Shown one piece after another: positions 45,331 through 58,625 of a DNA stretch of 64,000 bases. The notes beneath the pieces were generated by a model. That model was not told the origin of the DNA, did not search any database, and saw nothing but the letters and a program-made list of their open reading frames with translations. Made by a program: the position numbers and the translations under genes. Source of the stretch: Aselliscus stoliczkanus (Eukaryota > Chordata > Mammalia > Chiroptera > Hipposideridae); NCBI GenBank assembly GCA_033961575.1, contig CM066740.1, forward strand, positions 89,945,117-90,009,116, written 5' to 3'. Position 1 is the first letter of the stretch; every line of letters begins with the position of its first letter.

Positions 45331-46599
45331 CTTGCGTCTTTGCACAAAGTTCTGGACGGTGTCGCTCTGTAAGAAAGAAGCAAAGACGAACAGTCTGATT
45401 TTCAGAAAAAGCCAGCTTTGGTTGGGCTAGCCTGGCTTTGTCTTCCGTATTCTCCATATGGCCCCAGCTCCGGTCCTTCAAAAGGGAGACACATCCTCAT
45501 CGTGAAAAGGAAATCAAAAGGCACCGATTCGCTCTCTTCCCTGACATGGGAAAAGTAACCTTGACATTTAGGCCCGAGTCCTCGTAAATGTCAGCAGCAG
45601 ACGGCTAGCGAGCAGGTCCACACGGAACCTGAGAACCAGATCCACAGAATGAGCCCACTCCCGCCGCCTTGCCAGGTGTGTCCCCATCTGCTGTCTAACT
45701 TCTCTGTCGTTCGTCTTCTCTGCTCACCTGCCAGCAAGCCCGTGGGGGCATGCCACCCACTCTGTGCATAGGCAGGTGCGACTCTGACGTCTAACACTCA
45801 CCTGTTAACAATTTACTCCTCAGGATGAGGCATTCAGAATCTCAAGAATCTTGTTAAAATGTCCAAATTACCAGATAATAAGACTGATAGCATGAATTAA
45901 TGATCATGTGAAAGCCTGAGGGGCCTGGCCCCCTAGGACAGCAAAGCTGTTTGGGGGAGTGCGGTAGGGTGGGGAGGGAGGATGGGGGCCCAGAGGTCAG
46001 AAGCTGGGGGTTACAGCCTGAGAACTAGGACAAAGCAAAGTCAACACTGAAGTGTCAGGGGCACCCGTTGGCCTCCAAGCACTCTTACCCATCCTTGTCA
46101 CTCAGCTCTGCCTGGGCCACTTCCTCCCTTTAGCCAAGCTCTCCAGCACCCAGCACACACGCCTGGCGGAAAGACACTGCCCACGCCACACTCACTTCCA
46201 GCCTCTCATACTGCCTGCTGCTTTAATGCCACTTCCCATTCTCTGACTTACTCAGCCGTGGGTGCCAGAGGCAAAGCAGGGAAAAAGGAAGGCGCCCTTC
46301 TCTATCTCAGCCAATAATGCTCTGCAAAGAGATCGCAGCTGCTCTGCGCAAGAACATCTGTTTGCAGAACTCTGGCTGTTTTTCTAGTGTTTCCAACTTA
46401 GTCTACGAATGGGCAGATGAGTGGTGTTTCCCACCCCCTGGGCTCTCCTGCCTGGATGGCAGCAATTCCGCTCTCAGCTCTGGCCCAAGGCCCTGCGGGT
46501 TCCCCCACTCTCCGGTTTGCATTATTGATGCAGTAAACTCGGATTGCTTTCCTCCTCCTATATTTTCCTGCTGCTCCGGTCTTTAACAGTGTACTATTG
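45331..46599. other. PRKAG2: Intronic sequence, unrecognised
   Basis: Unique intron. 45786-45796 has a perfect minus-strand donor (AACAG/GTGAGTG) but no open frame before it. 46310-46560 has a non-repeat character and could be conserved, which cannot be tested here. Confidence 0.4.
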
Positions 46600-46965
46600 G
46601 AGCATAGTACCGAAAAGTGCACACGTCACGAGTGTATGGATTTGCACAAGTGACTACATCCATGTAAGCAGCTCTCAGATAAGGAACAGGTTACTCCCCT
46701 GAGGGGCCCCCTTCGGGCACCCTTCCAGACATGCCCACCTCCTCAAACAACCACCATCATGATTCTAATGTCATCTATAAGTTCTGCCTATTTCTGTACA
46801 CACGGAACCAGATGGTTTGTGTTCTCGTGCGTCAGGCTCTCCTGCTCCCATATTTGTGAGGTGCACCCATATTTGCTGCACCATCTACTCCCATCGCTAC
46901 AGAAGATTCTACTACTGCAGTGTGGTGGTCACTTCAACTGCAGACAGCACCTGGGGGGTTTCTAC
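46600..46965 (-). repeat. Old L1 3' UTR fragment (antisense)
   Basis: CAACCACCATCATGATTCTA, GTTCTGCCTATTTCTGTACA, CACGGAACCAGATGGTTTGT and GAGGTGCACCCATATTTGCT follow old L1 antisense 3' sequence, with heavy decay. Confidence 0.6.
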
Positions 46966-47695
46966 GTTGGGGCTATTACGAAGATGACATTCTACAGGCA
47001 TGTTCACCAAGAGGCACATATGCATTCTATGGAGTTGCTGCTTGCTTTGATCTGCCGTATTTATTCAGCACAACAATCTCAGGGAAAAGGAGGGGAGGGA
47101 GGGACCTAACACTGAAGTATTTATGGTTTACCTGCAGGGTGCTGGGTTTACAGGTCTCATGTGATGCAACCACGTACCAGCTCTAAGGTGGGTTTATCCC
47201 TCTGTATCTGGGGTGCCGAGAGAGATAGACACAGGTAGAGAGGGGGAGGCTACCCTGCTTAGGGACACACAGCACAGAGGGAGGGAAGCTGGGAAGTGAT
47301 GGACTAGGTTTTGAACCCATCGGACTGACCTGAGCTGAAGGAGGTTTCTTTGGTGTGTCAGACACTACCTACCGTAAGATACACCACTGACTGGACCAGC
47401 CAAGGGCTGAACCCATTTTTTTATGATCAGCAGGTCAATGAGAATTTCTCAGAGTTCTCATACAATGTAAATGCTGGGCTGCACTTTCAGCTGCCCGGGA
47501 CAGAGGTGCTGGCGTCTGAAGCATATGATGAAATGCTCTGTTATCGAGCTGCTTTGGGAACCTCTCTGGTATCAGTTGGCTGAGGCTGTCGGGTCTCCCT
47601 GTCTTTCCTGCTGATAAGAGCAAAGCCCATTGCCTTTTGAACAGCACCAAGAAAAGGAAGGATCTTTATGTTTGTTCCCTTTTCTCAATCGGGTC

Positions 47696-47738
<43 letters not shown>

Positions 47739-50700
47739 ACTGGAAGTCAATCCTGCCAGGAAAGTTGGTCGGGGAGCGGTAAGCTTCAAATAGGATTACC
47801 CCAGCAGACTGAGCACAGAGCCAGCGTCTGTCCACCAACATCTGTCCATCACACAAAGCTGGCCTTGGGGACCAGAGGTGTGGATCCTGCCCCAGCCAAA
47901 CTGTCTGTGACAGAGACTCCTCAGGGCTGTGTAATAAGACGTTAGGAACACACGCAGGACGGTTCTGTGGCTTGCTCGCGCTGTGCCATGTCCCTGCAGC
48001 AGGGACTGGAGGAAGCTGTGAGGACTCCGCCACTCAGCTCACCAGGGAGCCTGACTCAGGAGCCACGTGCCCGTCAGGTAGCTCCTGATGTGCTTTCTTA
48101 TGTAAGGGGACATGAGGCATGGCTATGTTTGGCCGGCTAAGCAGCTCTGGGAAGCGGTGAAGGGAAACTGGGCCTTTTCAGAGGGAAGGGATATTGGAAT
48201 CGGGCACAGCTGGTTTTCGCCCAGGGCCCAGAGAGAACACAATCCCTTTTGTCCAAAAGACCAGCTCCCTAAGCGCCTCCTGAAGCTGCCCTATAAGATT
48301 CAAATGAGTTTCGGTCTCTGCCCAAGGGCCAGGCTCTGGGGTTCCCACCTGATGTTAAAGCAAGAGCCACAGACCTGCCTTTTCTCCTGGTGCACGCTGC
48401 AAGTGGCATCCCCCCACCTTCGGGAGCCTCAGGGACCGGGCTGGCTTCAAAGTGGCCCTTCCGGCCAACACCACTTTACCTGTTGCCTTTTGACTGACAC
48501 GCCCACACACAGCTTTATGGCTGTGCCCTCTGAGTCCTGAGATCAGAGCTGCTGAGGGTTAGGGCTTCAGGCCTGCAGCCCGAGTCTTCTGAGACCTGCC
48601 TATCAGGGTAAAGACTAAATGACAACATATGTGGACCTGCCTCATCTGCCACAGGCACGTCTGGGACAGGCGCATGCTTCCTTGGAGCGAGAGCTTAGAC
48701 ACCAGCGACTCATCCGGCCTCATGTGACCCAGCACAGTGGATCCCCGTCATAGGGAAACCAGCCCAAAGGGGTTTGTGTTGGGCAAGGGGAGACCCTGGT
48801 ACGAGGCGGCTTCAAGCCCGCCGAATACTTTTAAAGGCCCCATTTCCCCAAGCCAAGCAGGGCGTCAATGTCGAAGCCTTCTTTGGCCGCCACCCCGGGG
48901 GACACAACCCATTGAGCAAACCACTAAACTACAAACCACTAAAAATGGCCTGTTATGAGAGACAGGAAGTGACTAAGCCATATCTCCAGCAGCTGCCCCT
49001 TGGGCCACCTTACCTTTGTGCAACCACAGCTATAAGGGCAGGATGATGATGTCACAGAGCACGTGACCCAGCAGGAGTCCTGGGGGCCTGGGTGGCAGGC
49101 CCTACTGGCTCCTGCCACAGAGCGCTCCCTGGCCTGTTCTAGGTGGCGTCCCAGCCTCTGTGCACAAGAAGCAGAAAACAGGAGGAGCCCAGGGGACGCC
49201 GGAGGGAGCCTGCCTACAGGAGACCCAGGCCAGCTGCAGGCCCAGTCACACCAGAAAGTGATGCTGCTGAGTCACGCGTGAAAAGAAGACTAATTATGGT
49301 CAGCTGCCTGGGAGGGCAGGGTGCAGCCTCCTAACCACTGGCCTCTCCTGCCCTCGGGCCTGGAGTGCCAAAGGTGACATCAAGCTTCACCTGTGGGTGG
49401 TAATGACTAGTTAGAAGTGAGGGTGCTGGAGAACCTGCTCACAGTGCTGACCAGGAAGTCAGGCTCCTTTTTCCTCCTGCTGCCCTTAACCGGTCAGGTT
49501 CTCAGGGTGTCCACCTTCACTGATCTCCCTGAAAGGGTCAGAGCATCTCCCCACAAGGAACAACGATGTACCGTAAAGGTGAACCCTAGGAAGACACCAC
49601 GGTCCCCAACCAAGGTGTCACGGGACGCTGGCATGCGTGCAACAACCACCCATCTGCTTCCAGAGGACACATCCTCGAAATGCAGACTCTGCTTTCATGA
49701 TGTCACTAGCGGAAGTCTTCTTGACTGTCTCTCAAGGAATGCATTCACGAGAAAGATGCAACCCCGTGTGGCTGTCTCCAGGTCTTAGTAACAGCCGCTT
49801 AGGCAAATACTAAGTCCAGGCAGCCTTCTGAATATTCTGGCAATTGCTTCTGCCTCTCAAACCTGACCTTGAGGCCATGGCGGTTCCCAGGCCTCTGGGC
49901 TCCAGTGCAGTCAGCTAGCCAGGCCAAGGAGTGGGAGAACAGGGCACCTGAATACACAGCCCCAAAGGTGTCTACCTACCGGATGGCTCCTTGGGGCCCA
50001 GCCCTGCTTCTGCTTCAGGCACGTGGGGGAGGTCCTTCGATTGCTGACCAAGCTCCAGCCTTACTTACTCAAACCCGGGGACGTTTAGCACCTGGACAAG
50101 AGGACAAGCTCACACAGCTGGGTCATGTCACTAAAACCCAGTGCCCCCCTCTCAGATGCTTCCCAAACGTGAAGAGCCTTTGTCCAGGCCAGACAGCAGT
50201 TTGCTGGCCGGAGAACTAACGGCAGCGTGTACCCATCCGACAGGTGGGCCGGAGACCCTGGAGGGCAAATCCTTGGTGATCACCAGCATGGAGCCGCGGG
50301 GCAGTACTGCGGGGCCTCTCTCTACTCACCACAAAAGCCTCTGCTGCTTCACTGAACCACTGAGGGACCTTCCAAGAAACGCGCTCCTGCCCTCTAGCCC
50401 ATCAGCTTCCCTAAGATCGCCCACGCTCAGGGGATCAAGTTGGTGCCTCTGGGAGAGAGGAATGGACATGCGAAGGCCAAAGGAAGCTGAGAAGGTGACC
50501 CAGTTCTCTAAACCACCTGATGCCCCACCTAATCCAGCCATTCAGTTCCATGAAAGAAGCCAGTGGGGGCCGCCTTTGAAGAGGTCTTGCTCCCCTGCGG
50601 AGGCAAACACAGGACACACAAAGCATCAAGTCCCCGACCAAGAGCCAAATTAAACAACGCCAGCCTGTGAGCTGGGCAGAGGTCAACAGAGGGCTGCGGA

Positions 50701-51970
50701 CAGGCCAGCCGAGCCTGCAGACCCGCTGACCCCCCAGTGGCCGCCTGGCTAAAGGCAGCACTGGGCCCAAAGCACAGGGAGCCCCCACAGCAAACAAGGT
50801 CAATATTTAACGGGAAAACTCTCAGCAAACCCCAGAGGGGTGGGGTAAGGGCGTGCAGGGACAAGGTACCGAGCGTGGACCTCAGCAAGGTGCCATAAAT
50901 GCACCCACGTAGGTGACTGGCCACCGTCCGTCATAGGGCGCGGTATCGCCTCCACTGGAAGGTGGGGAGACACAAGCAGGGAGAAACCCAAGGCCGCTTA
51001 ACTGAGTTAGACTTGAACCCAGGACTGTTGGCTCCAAAACTCCTCAAACTCTCCATGTAGCCAGCTATTGTTCCCTCCCTCCCTCTCTTCCTCCCTGCTT
51101 CGTTCCCTGGACTCAGAAAGGCCTAATTAATGAACTCAGAATTCTAGTAACTACTGGTGTCTGGGCTTGCCCTCAGCAAAAAATTGTTTAATAGGGCATT
51201 CTGTTGCCTGTCCACCCCCCGTGTCACTGGGGAGAGTGAAGGAAATGGAGACTAGAGGATATAAACCTCTTCTAAGGAGCACAAGCATTGTTTTAGGTCT
51301 ATCACCCTCTGCTGTAACAAAGTGCCTTATTATGACGGGTTTTAAGGTACTGAATCAGCTGGGTGAAGGACCTCAGCCCGGGGGAGCTCATGGTGCCCGG
51401 ATGTCACATTCAGGAGCAGCGTCTGCCACCTCAGCACAGAGTTAGCTCTGAATGATGCCCGGTTAAACAGAAAACACTCTTCACGCTGAATATATTTCCC
51501 TCTTCCTACACCAGTGTCCCTGCCATGGCTAGAAGAATGGTATTGTACAATGTCCAGACACCATGATTAATTCAACAGGGGACTCGAGCACAAAAAAGCT
51601 AACTGGCCAAGTATGGGACAATGACAGCGCGTAAGTACATGAAAGGGAAGGTCTCAGCGGTGCAGATCACTCAGTTCCCCGCAAGCCAACAGTGTGCTGC
51701 GGCCTCCCGGACGGCCAGGGGGCCTTGGGCTGCACCAGCTAAACCGAGTGCCCAAGAGGAAAGCCGCTGCCAGCCACACTCAATTCTGGGCCGGGGACCA
51801 GGACATTGCGTGTGTGGGGGACTCGCTGGCTGCTTCACATTTCAGAAAGGCTTTTAGAAGGGAACGCATTTAACAGCAATTTCCCAGTGTGTAATTACTG
51901 AGCACCTTAGTATATGCACTTCAGAAAACATTCGCATTTAATATTCAACGGGTTAATATATTTAAGCACC
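46966..51970. other. PRKAG2: Mostly unique intron with an AC microsatellite
   Basis: About 5 kb with (AC)n at 47697-47736 and otherwise no transposon or exon that I can support. Overlapping frames of up to 170 codons lack protein-like features. Confidence 0.45.
47697..47736. repeat. (AC)n microsatellite
   Basis: About 20 AC dinucleotides. Probably length-polymorphic. Confidence 0.97.
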
Positions 51971-51977
51971 TTAAGCC

Positions 51978-52018
51978 TATTTATTTATTTATTTATTATT
52001 TATTTATTTATTTATTTT
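51978..52018. repeat. (TTTA)n tetranucleotide repeat at a SINE tail
   Basis: About ten TATT units with one slip. It has grown from the tail and target of the adjoining minus-strand SINE. Confidence 0.93.
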
Positions 52019-52110
52019 TGAGGGCAGTGTCACTGGCCCTCATATGTGGGACCCAAACTGGGGCCGCTGGCTTCCCAAACCAGCGCCTAACCACCGCGCT
52101 ACTCGGTGGT
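51988..52110 (-). mobile_element. Short (head-only) SINE
   Basis: The reverse complement contains the GAGTAGCGCGGTGGTTAGGC head, GGTTTGGGAAGCCAGCGG and CACTGCCCTC. The first bases (GGGCCGGC) are missing. The target duplication is TTAAG(CC/TC)TATTTATTTA-like at 51971-51987 and 52111-52127 with two mismatches. Confidence 0.88.
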
Positions 52111-52215
52111 TAAGTCCATTTATTTAGTCCTCAAAACTGATGAGGCAGATGTTATTATCTCCATTTTCCTGAAACTGAGGTACAGGAAAGATAAGTGACC
52201 TGCAGATATTTAATC
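52111..52215 (+). repeat. MIR SINE fragment
   Basis: CTCAAAACTGATGAGGCAGA, TTATTATCTCCATTTTCCTG and AAACTGAGGTACAGGAAAG are MIR landmarks. The SINE at 51988-52110 interrupts its left side. Confidence 0.82.
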
Positions 52216-53858
52216 AATCTTTGTTGAAGGAATGAGTCACTAGGCAGCACGACCTGTTAGGATGACCGAGAGGAGGTTAGAACATCCGACGCAGGAGCCG
52301 CTGGCCTGTCTGTGGACTCCCCGACATTCTGCAAATCCTTAGACCCCAGGACTCGCCCTCGCCTCAGCCTAGTGGTGACCCAGTGAACATGGGACACAGG
52401 CCAGCTGCTGGTGGAGTGCCACTGGCTGGGCTTGGCATGGTCACTCCAGAGGCCCCGCCTTCCCTGAAGGGACCCAGGGCTGGCAGCAGCCTCGAGACTT
52501 CCTGGTGCTGCTCGTGGGGTGACGTTCACCCCTATCTGGTGGCTGGGCTACCTCTCAGGTGAGAAGCAGCTGGAAAATGCAGTGTCAAGGCATGACTGGC
52601 CACCTGGGATCCGGCCTTCCTCCCACTGCCTGCCCATCACATGGCACAGCAGCACTGGGCAGCTCGGTGTGACCCCCACCTTCATGGGTCCCCCAGATGT
52701 CCCCCAACTCTGCCAGCTCTGCTGTGAATGAACAAGAAGGGGCCTGCACACCTGAGGCTGGACCTCCCATGCGCTGGCCCCAGGGGCACCTCTCTTCTCA
52801 CTCCCTGGTCATGGCTGCTCTCAGGCCCATAAGTCTGTGAATGGCTGTCTAAGGGATGGCCCAGCGAGGCCCCTTATTCGGGTCCACTGGGGGAGAGAGA
52901 GCCCCTGTCCCCCACTGATGAGACAGAACAAACTGTTCTTCTTGGTTCTGAGGAGCTGACACCCACCTGGAACGAACCCAGGACCCTGGCCCCGGGCGTG
53001 GGAGGTGCCCGCTGGCCTGAGCAGGAGACAGCTCCTGGGCTGCAGGAGGGGAGTCGGGCAAAATTAGGCTCCTGCCACTGGAAAAGGGAGTCGATGCTGG
53101 GTCACAGCTCAGGGCTCAGTTCCTTGGGGCACCGCTGGCCGAGAGAAGGCGGGATGCTCCTTGCCTGTCTCAATCTTTATCTTTCCTGGGGATTTATGCA
53201 TCACCTGCTGATTCAAAGGGGGAGAAATGCACTAGTTGAGCAAACACACTGCACTTACATTCATGCTTTTCCATCACTCACTGCGGTATTTTCAGCAGAC
53301 TCCCAGCACCCAGAGCAGATCATATTTATGGGGCACCCTTGTGTCCTTGGGGGGAAATGGCCGTGCCACAGAGGAGAGGGGCGCAGGCTGGTTTGGGGGG
53401 TTCTCCCCATTCCCTTGACAAACACTATTCACCCTGGTAAGTGAGCCTTCCTTTAGAACCGAAGCAAGTTTCTGATTTCTCTTTTCTGTAGCTGGATAAT
53501 GCTATGAAAGTAGGATAACAGAATTTGCTGGACATGGAGGAGGAAAGTGCAGTGGCGAAATCCCAGAAGGGTAGGGGGTTGGAGAAGAGTCAGCGAAGAA
53601 CGAGTTCCGAGCCTGACAGCTCAGGAGTCTGGTATGCTCCTATTCAAACCTCAATGCCTCAATCTGCCTTCTGGGAGTGAAGGGAAGTGCTATGCACTTT
53701 GTTATCTTTTTCCCTGATCCCTCCCCTCCAAGGCAGACTCTAATCTTCATTCAATTCTGGACTTGTAGGACATGCCCTGGACAGCAAGCCAGGCTGTGAC
53801 CTGACAGTTTTTAAAAGGACAAAGCACCAGGTCCCATATATGTGCGTGATGCAGGACT
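52216..53858. other. PRKAG2: Intronic sequence, unrecognised
   Basis: Unique, GC-moderate intron. No exon or named repeat. Confidence 0.45.
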
Positions 53859-54015
53859 GGTTTTTTGTTTGTTTGTTTGTTTGTTTGTTTTGTACTTTTT
53901 AGTATGGTAACACTTGAACACACATAAAAGGAGACCAGAATCATGAGTCTACATTTTCCTGTCACCCGGCTTCAACAACTATCAACTCATGAAGACAGTG
54001 TGTGAAGTATCTGTT
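53859..54015 (-). repeat. Old L1 3' fragment (antisense) with (GTTT)n
   Basis: (GTTT)n at 53862-53890 is followed by TCACCCGGCTTCAACAACTA and TCAACTCATG, the antisense of an old L1 3' region. Confidence 0.65.
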
Positions 54016-54034
54016 ATCAAGCTCATGCCTACAT

Positions 54035-54155
54035 CACATACAATTCCTAGACCTCACCCCAGACCAAGTATATCAGTTTTGGGGGGGCGGTAACGTCTAA
54101 GAATCTGCACGTTTCCCATACAGTCCCCCCAATGATTCTCATAGACAGGAAGGGT
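54035..54155. repeat. MER5A-like hAT-Charlie fragment
   Basis: TAGACCTCACCCCAGACCAA, ATCAGTTTTGGGGGGGCGGT, AAGAATCTGCACGTTTCCCA and AATGATTCTCATAG match the MER5A pattern in order. Confidence 0.6.
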
Positions 54156-54164
54156 GGGGTTCAC

Positions 54165-54345
54165 CGTGCGGGTAGGACTCCAGGCTTGGGTCCTTGCGGT
54201 GCCATTTAATAGCTGGGTAACCTGAGCAAGTGTCTTTTGCTTTCTTAGTGGATGCCTCCATCCAAATACAGCCGCTCTAGGGTTGTCATGAGGAATAAAC
54301 AAGGAAAATGCCTGACACACAGTAAATGCCCATTAATCACCCAAT
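54165..54345 (+). repeat. MIR SINE
   Basis: GGACTCCAGGCTTGGGTCC, CTGGGTAACCTGAGCAAGTG, GTTGTCATGAGGAATAAACA and TGCCTGACACACAGTAAATG follow the MIR consensus. Confidence 0.85.
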
Positions 54346-56505
54346 GCCGTCATTCACCTGTTTCACCATGATGGGTATCTGAGCCCTAAGGAAACCGTGC
54401 ACCAAATCGGAGATTTTATGGCGGCTTCCACAGGGAGCGCCTCGCCCCAACCCATGAGCCCTACCATCTCTCGGGGAGAAGGCAGAGCCATATGTGTTTC
54501 TGTTTAGGGCCGCGGACCAACAAAGAACAAAACAATCCATGAACTGGATTCACAGGGCACTGTAATAAGTCTGACTGACAGTAACCTCACCGGGTGATCC
54601 GGTCATCAATTGCTACCTGGGCAGGTCAGGGTGAGTAGTCCTGCCCCAGGCACAGAACGCCTTTAGTAAAAGGTTTATCTTCGCCTAAAGCAGCCTTGTC
54701 CTGTGTTTCTGTGCATCTAGGTTACCACACCTTTGAAATGTCTCTTTTCAGATCCCTCCTTCTCCAGGGTGACCATCCTCAGAAGAACACATCACCTTGT
54801 AATCCAATCCCCATCTTGCTTTTCCCCACCTCCATGTCATCTTCCTCAAGTCCCTTCCTTAATCCCAAATGCATCCAAGAAACGGCAAACTGTCATTTTT
54901 CCGGAGCATTTGAGATCTTGCTCCCCGGCGACTACTGTCAGCTAGGCTCAAAGGAACTCATAAAAATTCTCTACAGGTCTGGACGTTTCTTACGTCGATA
55001 CCATCTTGACATTCCCCCCTTGAATCAGATATGGCCCTAAGCCCGAGATTCCCTGCTCCTTTATTAACTCAGATCAAAGAGTTTGGGCGTGGGAGCACTC
55101 ACCATGAGAGGTGAGTGTACTGCCAAGGGGACGGTAGAGGCCTGTGTCTGGTGATCATGCCATGTCCTGCTGTCCCCTTTGGGACCCTAGGTGTTCATTA
55201 CAGAGGCAGGGACGGGGCAGAGCAAACCCTGAGTCCATCTGTCCTGCTGTTATGAGGTCAGGGCTCAAACCACCAGAGCCCACCAGTCACAAACCTCACT
55301 GCAATGTTCAGCACACAGGGAGCCAACCCGGTCTTGCATGAAATAGGTGCATAACAATCACAACAGCAGATGGGGACGTGTGTCCCCATTATGTTGATGT
55401 GAAAACTGAGGCTTAGACATATAATCGCGCTTAGGTGGCTTCACAGAAACTCATTTCACAAAGCATACGGATTAATAACATTCTTTCGGTTAGTGGCTTG
55501 AATTCCTCTAAGGAACAGTGTCTAAAACACAGGGCGCTGGGGGAAGAGAGAGCTGTGATACCTTTAGCTTCAGTAACTTTTTAGAGAAACGAGTGTTGGC
55601 AGCAGTAGCGAGGATAGCAGAAATGTGCCCCACAAGAAACTGGGGGGAACCCAAGAAGGAAAGAGGCTGCCCTTATAAAGCCAAGTTTTGAAAATCACAT
55701 AAAAAGAAGATGTAATTAGCCATCAGCGCGCGTTTCCCAAGAGATTGTGATTCTATGGCTAAAGAATTTGGGCAACACCCGTAACTCCACCTGCAGGGGA
55801 GGCAGAAATAATATTTTACTCGAATTTAGTAAGCAGAAATTTTTTGGAGGAGCTCCAAGAGAAGAGAACATGAAGGACGGTCGTCCACGGGCGCAAAACA
55901 GGAAACTCCAGATGCCGTCCCGCAGGCTCCACGGGAAGCATGGCCAGGCTCCATGCCAGCCCCGCCACCCGCGGCCACTCAGCAGCTGCTGTCACACACC
56001 AGTCCCCATACGCGCCCATCACCTGTGCCACTGAGATGAGAAAACTTTAAATGTGGATAGTTCCTACGAACCCACTGAAACAGTAATCTGTTCTTGGTGT
56101 GCTGAAAGTGGTGGTTTTTTTGAGCCTCCAAAGCTGATGATCCATCCTGAGCCCTGGTGACTCACCAGGGAGGTGTCCCCACGTCGGGGAGGTCTGTTAG
56201 TAGCTGGTCTCAGCCTTGCTGGGCCCTCGCTCGAATCCACAGTCCCTACGTTGGGAGGATATGCGTCTTCCCCTTGGCCCACCAGCATCGTTGCATCTTC
56301 CCTACGCTTGGCCTCGAGAGGAGGAGACCCTCGCTCCCACGTGGAGGAATTCCCTCAAGACTGTCTTTCCCAGCTACCCTGCGGTGACGGCACACCGCCG
56401 TGGGACCTAGACTGACTGATGGGCACCCTGGGCCAGACTCAGCTTCCATTGCACAGGGTAGGTGCAAAGCAGGATGCCCCCATATTCAAAAGTGGGGGGC
56501 TATCT
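54346..56505. other. PRKAG2: Intronic sequence, unrecognised
   Basis: Unique intron. No supported exon or named repeat. Confidence 0.45.
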
Positions 56506-56838
56506 CAGTGTGTTTGGGCTGCCGTAACAGACTGGGGAGCTTAAACAACAGAGGTTCATTTCCCCACAGTTCTAGGGGCTGGGAAGTCCAAGTTCAAGGT
56601 ACCAGAGTGGTCAGTCAGGTTATGGCTCTGTTCCTGGCTTGCACATGGCTGCCTGCCCTCTGTGTCCTCACATTCCTCTTTCTATAAGGCCACCATTGGA
56701 TTAGGTCCCCACCCTTATGTCCTCATGGAACCTTTCTTATCCTCTAAAAGCCCATGTCCAAAGACAGCCACATTGGAGGTTAGGGCTCCAACATATGATT
56801 TTTTTGGAGGGGCCACAACTTAGCCCATAGCAGCGGCT
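56506..56838 (-). mobile_element. MaLR-type solo LTR (antisense)
   Basis: Read in plus: AGTGTGTTTGGGCTGCCGTA, TTAAACAACAGAGGTTCATT, TAGGGGCTGGGAAGTCCAAG, CACATTCCTCTTTCTATAAG, TAGGGCTCCAACATATGATT, CAACTTAGCCCATAGCAG. This is the reverse of a MaLR LTR from end to start. Confidence 0.85.
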
Positions 56839-57654
56839 GTTCTCCCGGTACACCCAGGGCCCAGCATGGGGTCTCGGTGTCTGAACGTCCATTGTCCCTG
56901 CCCTGGAGGGGACTCAGCATTTCTCAGGAACACCAGCCTGGTTCTGTGCATCCTGGGGATTTGACGAGCTACTCAACATCCTTTAATGCATTATTTTTTT
57001 CTTTAGTCCACTTAAACAAGCTAGAACAAATTTCTGGGCCTGTGACTAAGGACGCTAACTGACGGGCAGGCCGAATGGGACCCCAGAGTCCAAAGCTGAC
57101 TTCGCTCCATTTCCAAAAGGGGTTCCCTAGTTCTTGTTCACTGGATCTGTCCCCATGGCTCCTCCCTTTGTGTTTAAGAACTTGCATCGTCTCTCTTTTC
57201 AGCACTGTCTGGTGGCGCTGCTTCGGGCTACCTCAGCTCTGGGCGCTTCTGGGCTTGTGGCATTTCAGATAAAAGCCCCGAGACAGAATCCCTGCCCCGC
57301 CTCCTTGGTGGGGGATGCTGGGTGGGTCTGTGAGGCCATAGTGTGGAAATATCCCAGTAGCCAGCCCAGGACTAAGAGGGGCGCCTCCACTAGGATACCC
57401 TGAAATAGTCACCAACAAGGTCCAGGGCGGGCTCTGAATCAAGGCATTAACCTCCTCACGCACACTTTGTTGGCCCTATTGTAGCACCAAAGCTGTCATA
57501 GCTCAGCTCTGAAGCATCCTGACTGCCAAAGATCAAAAAGCTTCAGTTGCCGTGTGTGTGGGGAGGATGTAAGGAAACGGAGCTCTCCTGCAGGGGACAG
57601 TAGGCGCAGCGCCACCTCCATGCGGGCAACTTGACAACAGCCACCAAAACAGAA
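56839..57654. other. PRKAG2: Intronic sequence, unrecognised
   Basis: No exon or named repeat. Confidence 0.45.
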
Positions 57655-57759
57655 ATATGTGTACTCTTTGGCCCAACAATTTCACACCTATGAGTTTATA
57701 TCACCGATACATTCATAAGTACAAAAAGTATGCACAGTATTTGTTGCAACATTTTTTTT

Positions 57760-57858
57760 TTTTGAGGGCAGTGTCACTGTCACTCATACATGGGACCTGA
57801 ACCAGGGCCATTGGCTTCCCAAGCCAGCTCTTAACCACTGCACCACTCGGCTGGCCCA
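57760..57858 (-). mobile_element. Short SINE in the L1
   Basis: The reverse complement starts GGGCCAGCCGAGTGGTGCAG and ends CACTGCCCTC plus an A tail. Perfect duplication GCAACATTTTTTT at 57747-57759 and 57859-57871. Confidence 0.93.
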
Positions 57859-57890
57859 GCAACATTTTTTTAATATAGCAAAAGATTGAG

Positions 57891-58300
57891 GGCCGGCCAA
57901 GTGGAGCGTTGGTTAAGAGCTGGCTTGGGACGCCAGCGGCCCCGGTTTGGATCCCACATGAGGGCCAGTGATACTGCCCTCTACAGCTAAGATGGTGAAC
58001 AACAGCTCCACCTGGAGCTGGGCTGCTGTGAGTCCCCCAGACGGCATAGCTGCAGCCCCTGCTGCAGTGGGCTGCCATAGGCTACAGTGAGTGGCCGGCA
58101 GCCAGCGTGAGCTGCCAAGAGCCACTGTGAGCGGCCATCCAGAGGCCAGCGACCCATCTGCCTCATCCGGGAAGAGCGCAATGACGATACCAACATGGAC
58201 CAGTGAAGCAACGTCCTCCACAACTAGACAGAAGAACACAAGGACAGCAACATGTCTGTTCCCCTTCCCCAAATCCCCAATAAAATCTTTAAAAAAAAAA
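57891..58300 (+). mobile_element. Long T+ SINE in the L1
   Basis: GGCCGGCCAAGTGGAGCGTT through the body to CCCCAATAAAATCTTTAAAA. Duplication AAAGATTGAG at 57881-57890 and 58301-58310. Confidence 0.93.
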
Positions 58301-58625
58301 AAAGATTGAGAACAGCTCCATCAATAGAGGACTGGATCGGTACTTCACGGAGTCTCTATATAATAGAGTACTATACAGCCATGAAAACGAACGATTGCTA
58401 GCATAAACAGTTAATGGGGCTAAAAACCAAGTTGTAGAAGAGTCCACGTGATACGCCTCCATGTGTGCAATGGAAAGCTTGGGAACATATAGAATATCTT
58501 TGAAAGGGTATGAAAGACCTGTTGCTTCTGGGCAGAAAAACTGGGAGCCTGGGGTCCAGGGTGGAAGAATGTCTTACCCTGTACATTTTGAATGTTTTAA
58601 CATGCAGACACATTATCTATTCAAC

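Larger units (their letters stand above)
57655..58625 (+). mobile_element. Old L1 3' end interrupted by two SINEs
   Basis: TTTGGCCCAACAATTTCACA, then after the SINEs CATCAATAGAGGACTGGATC, AGAGTACTATACAGCCATGA and ACATTTTGAATGTTTTAACA follow L1ME/L1MC ORF2-end and 3' UTR order. The interrupted parts are 57655-57759, 57859-57890 and 58301-58625. Confidence 0.88.

Noticed and set aside
35570..47736. Regular repeats as CRISPR candidates
   Set aside because: They are dinucleotide microsatellites without spacers, in mammalian DNA.
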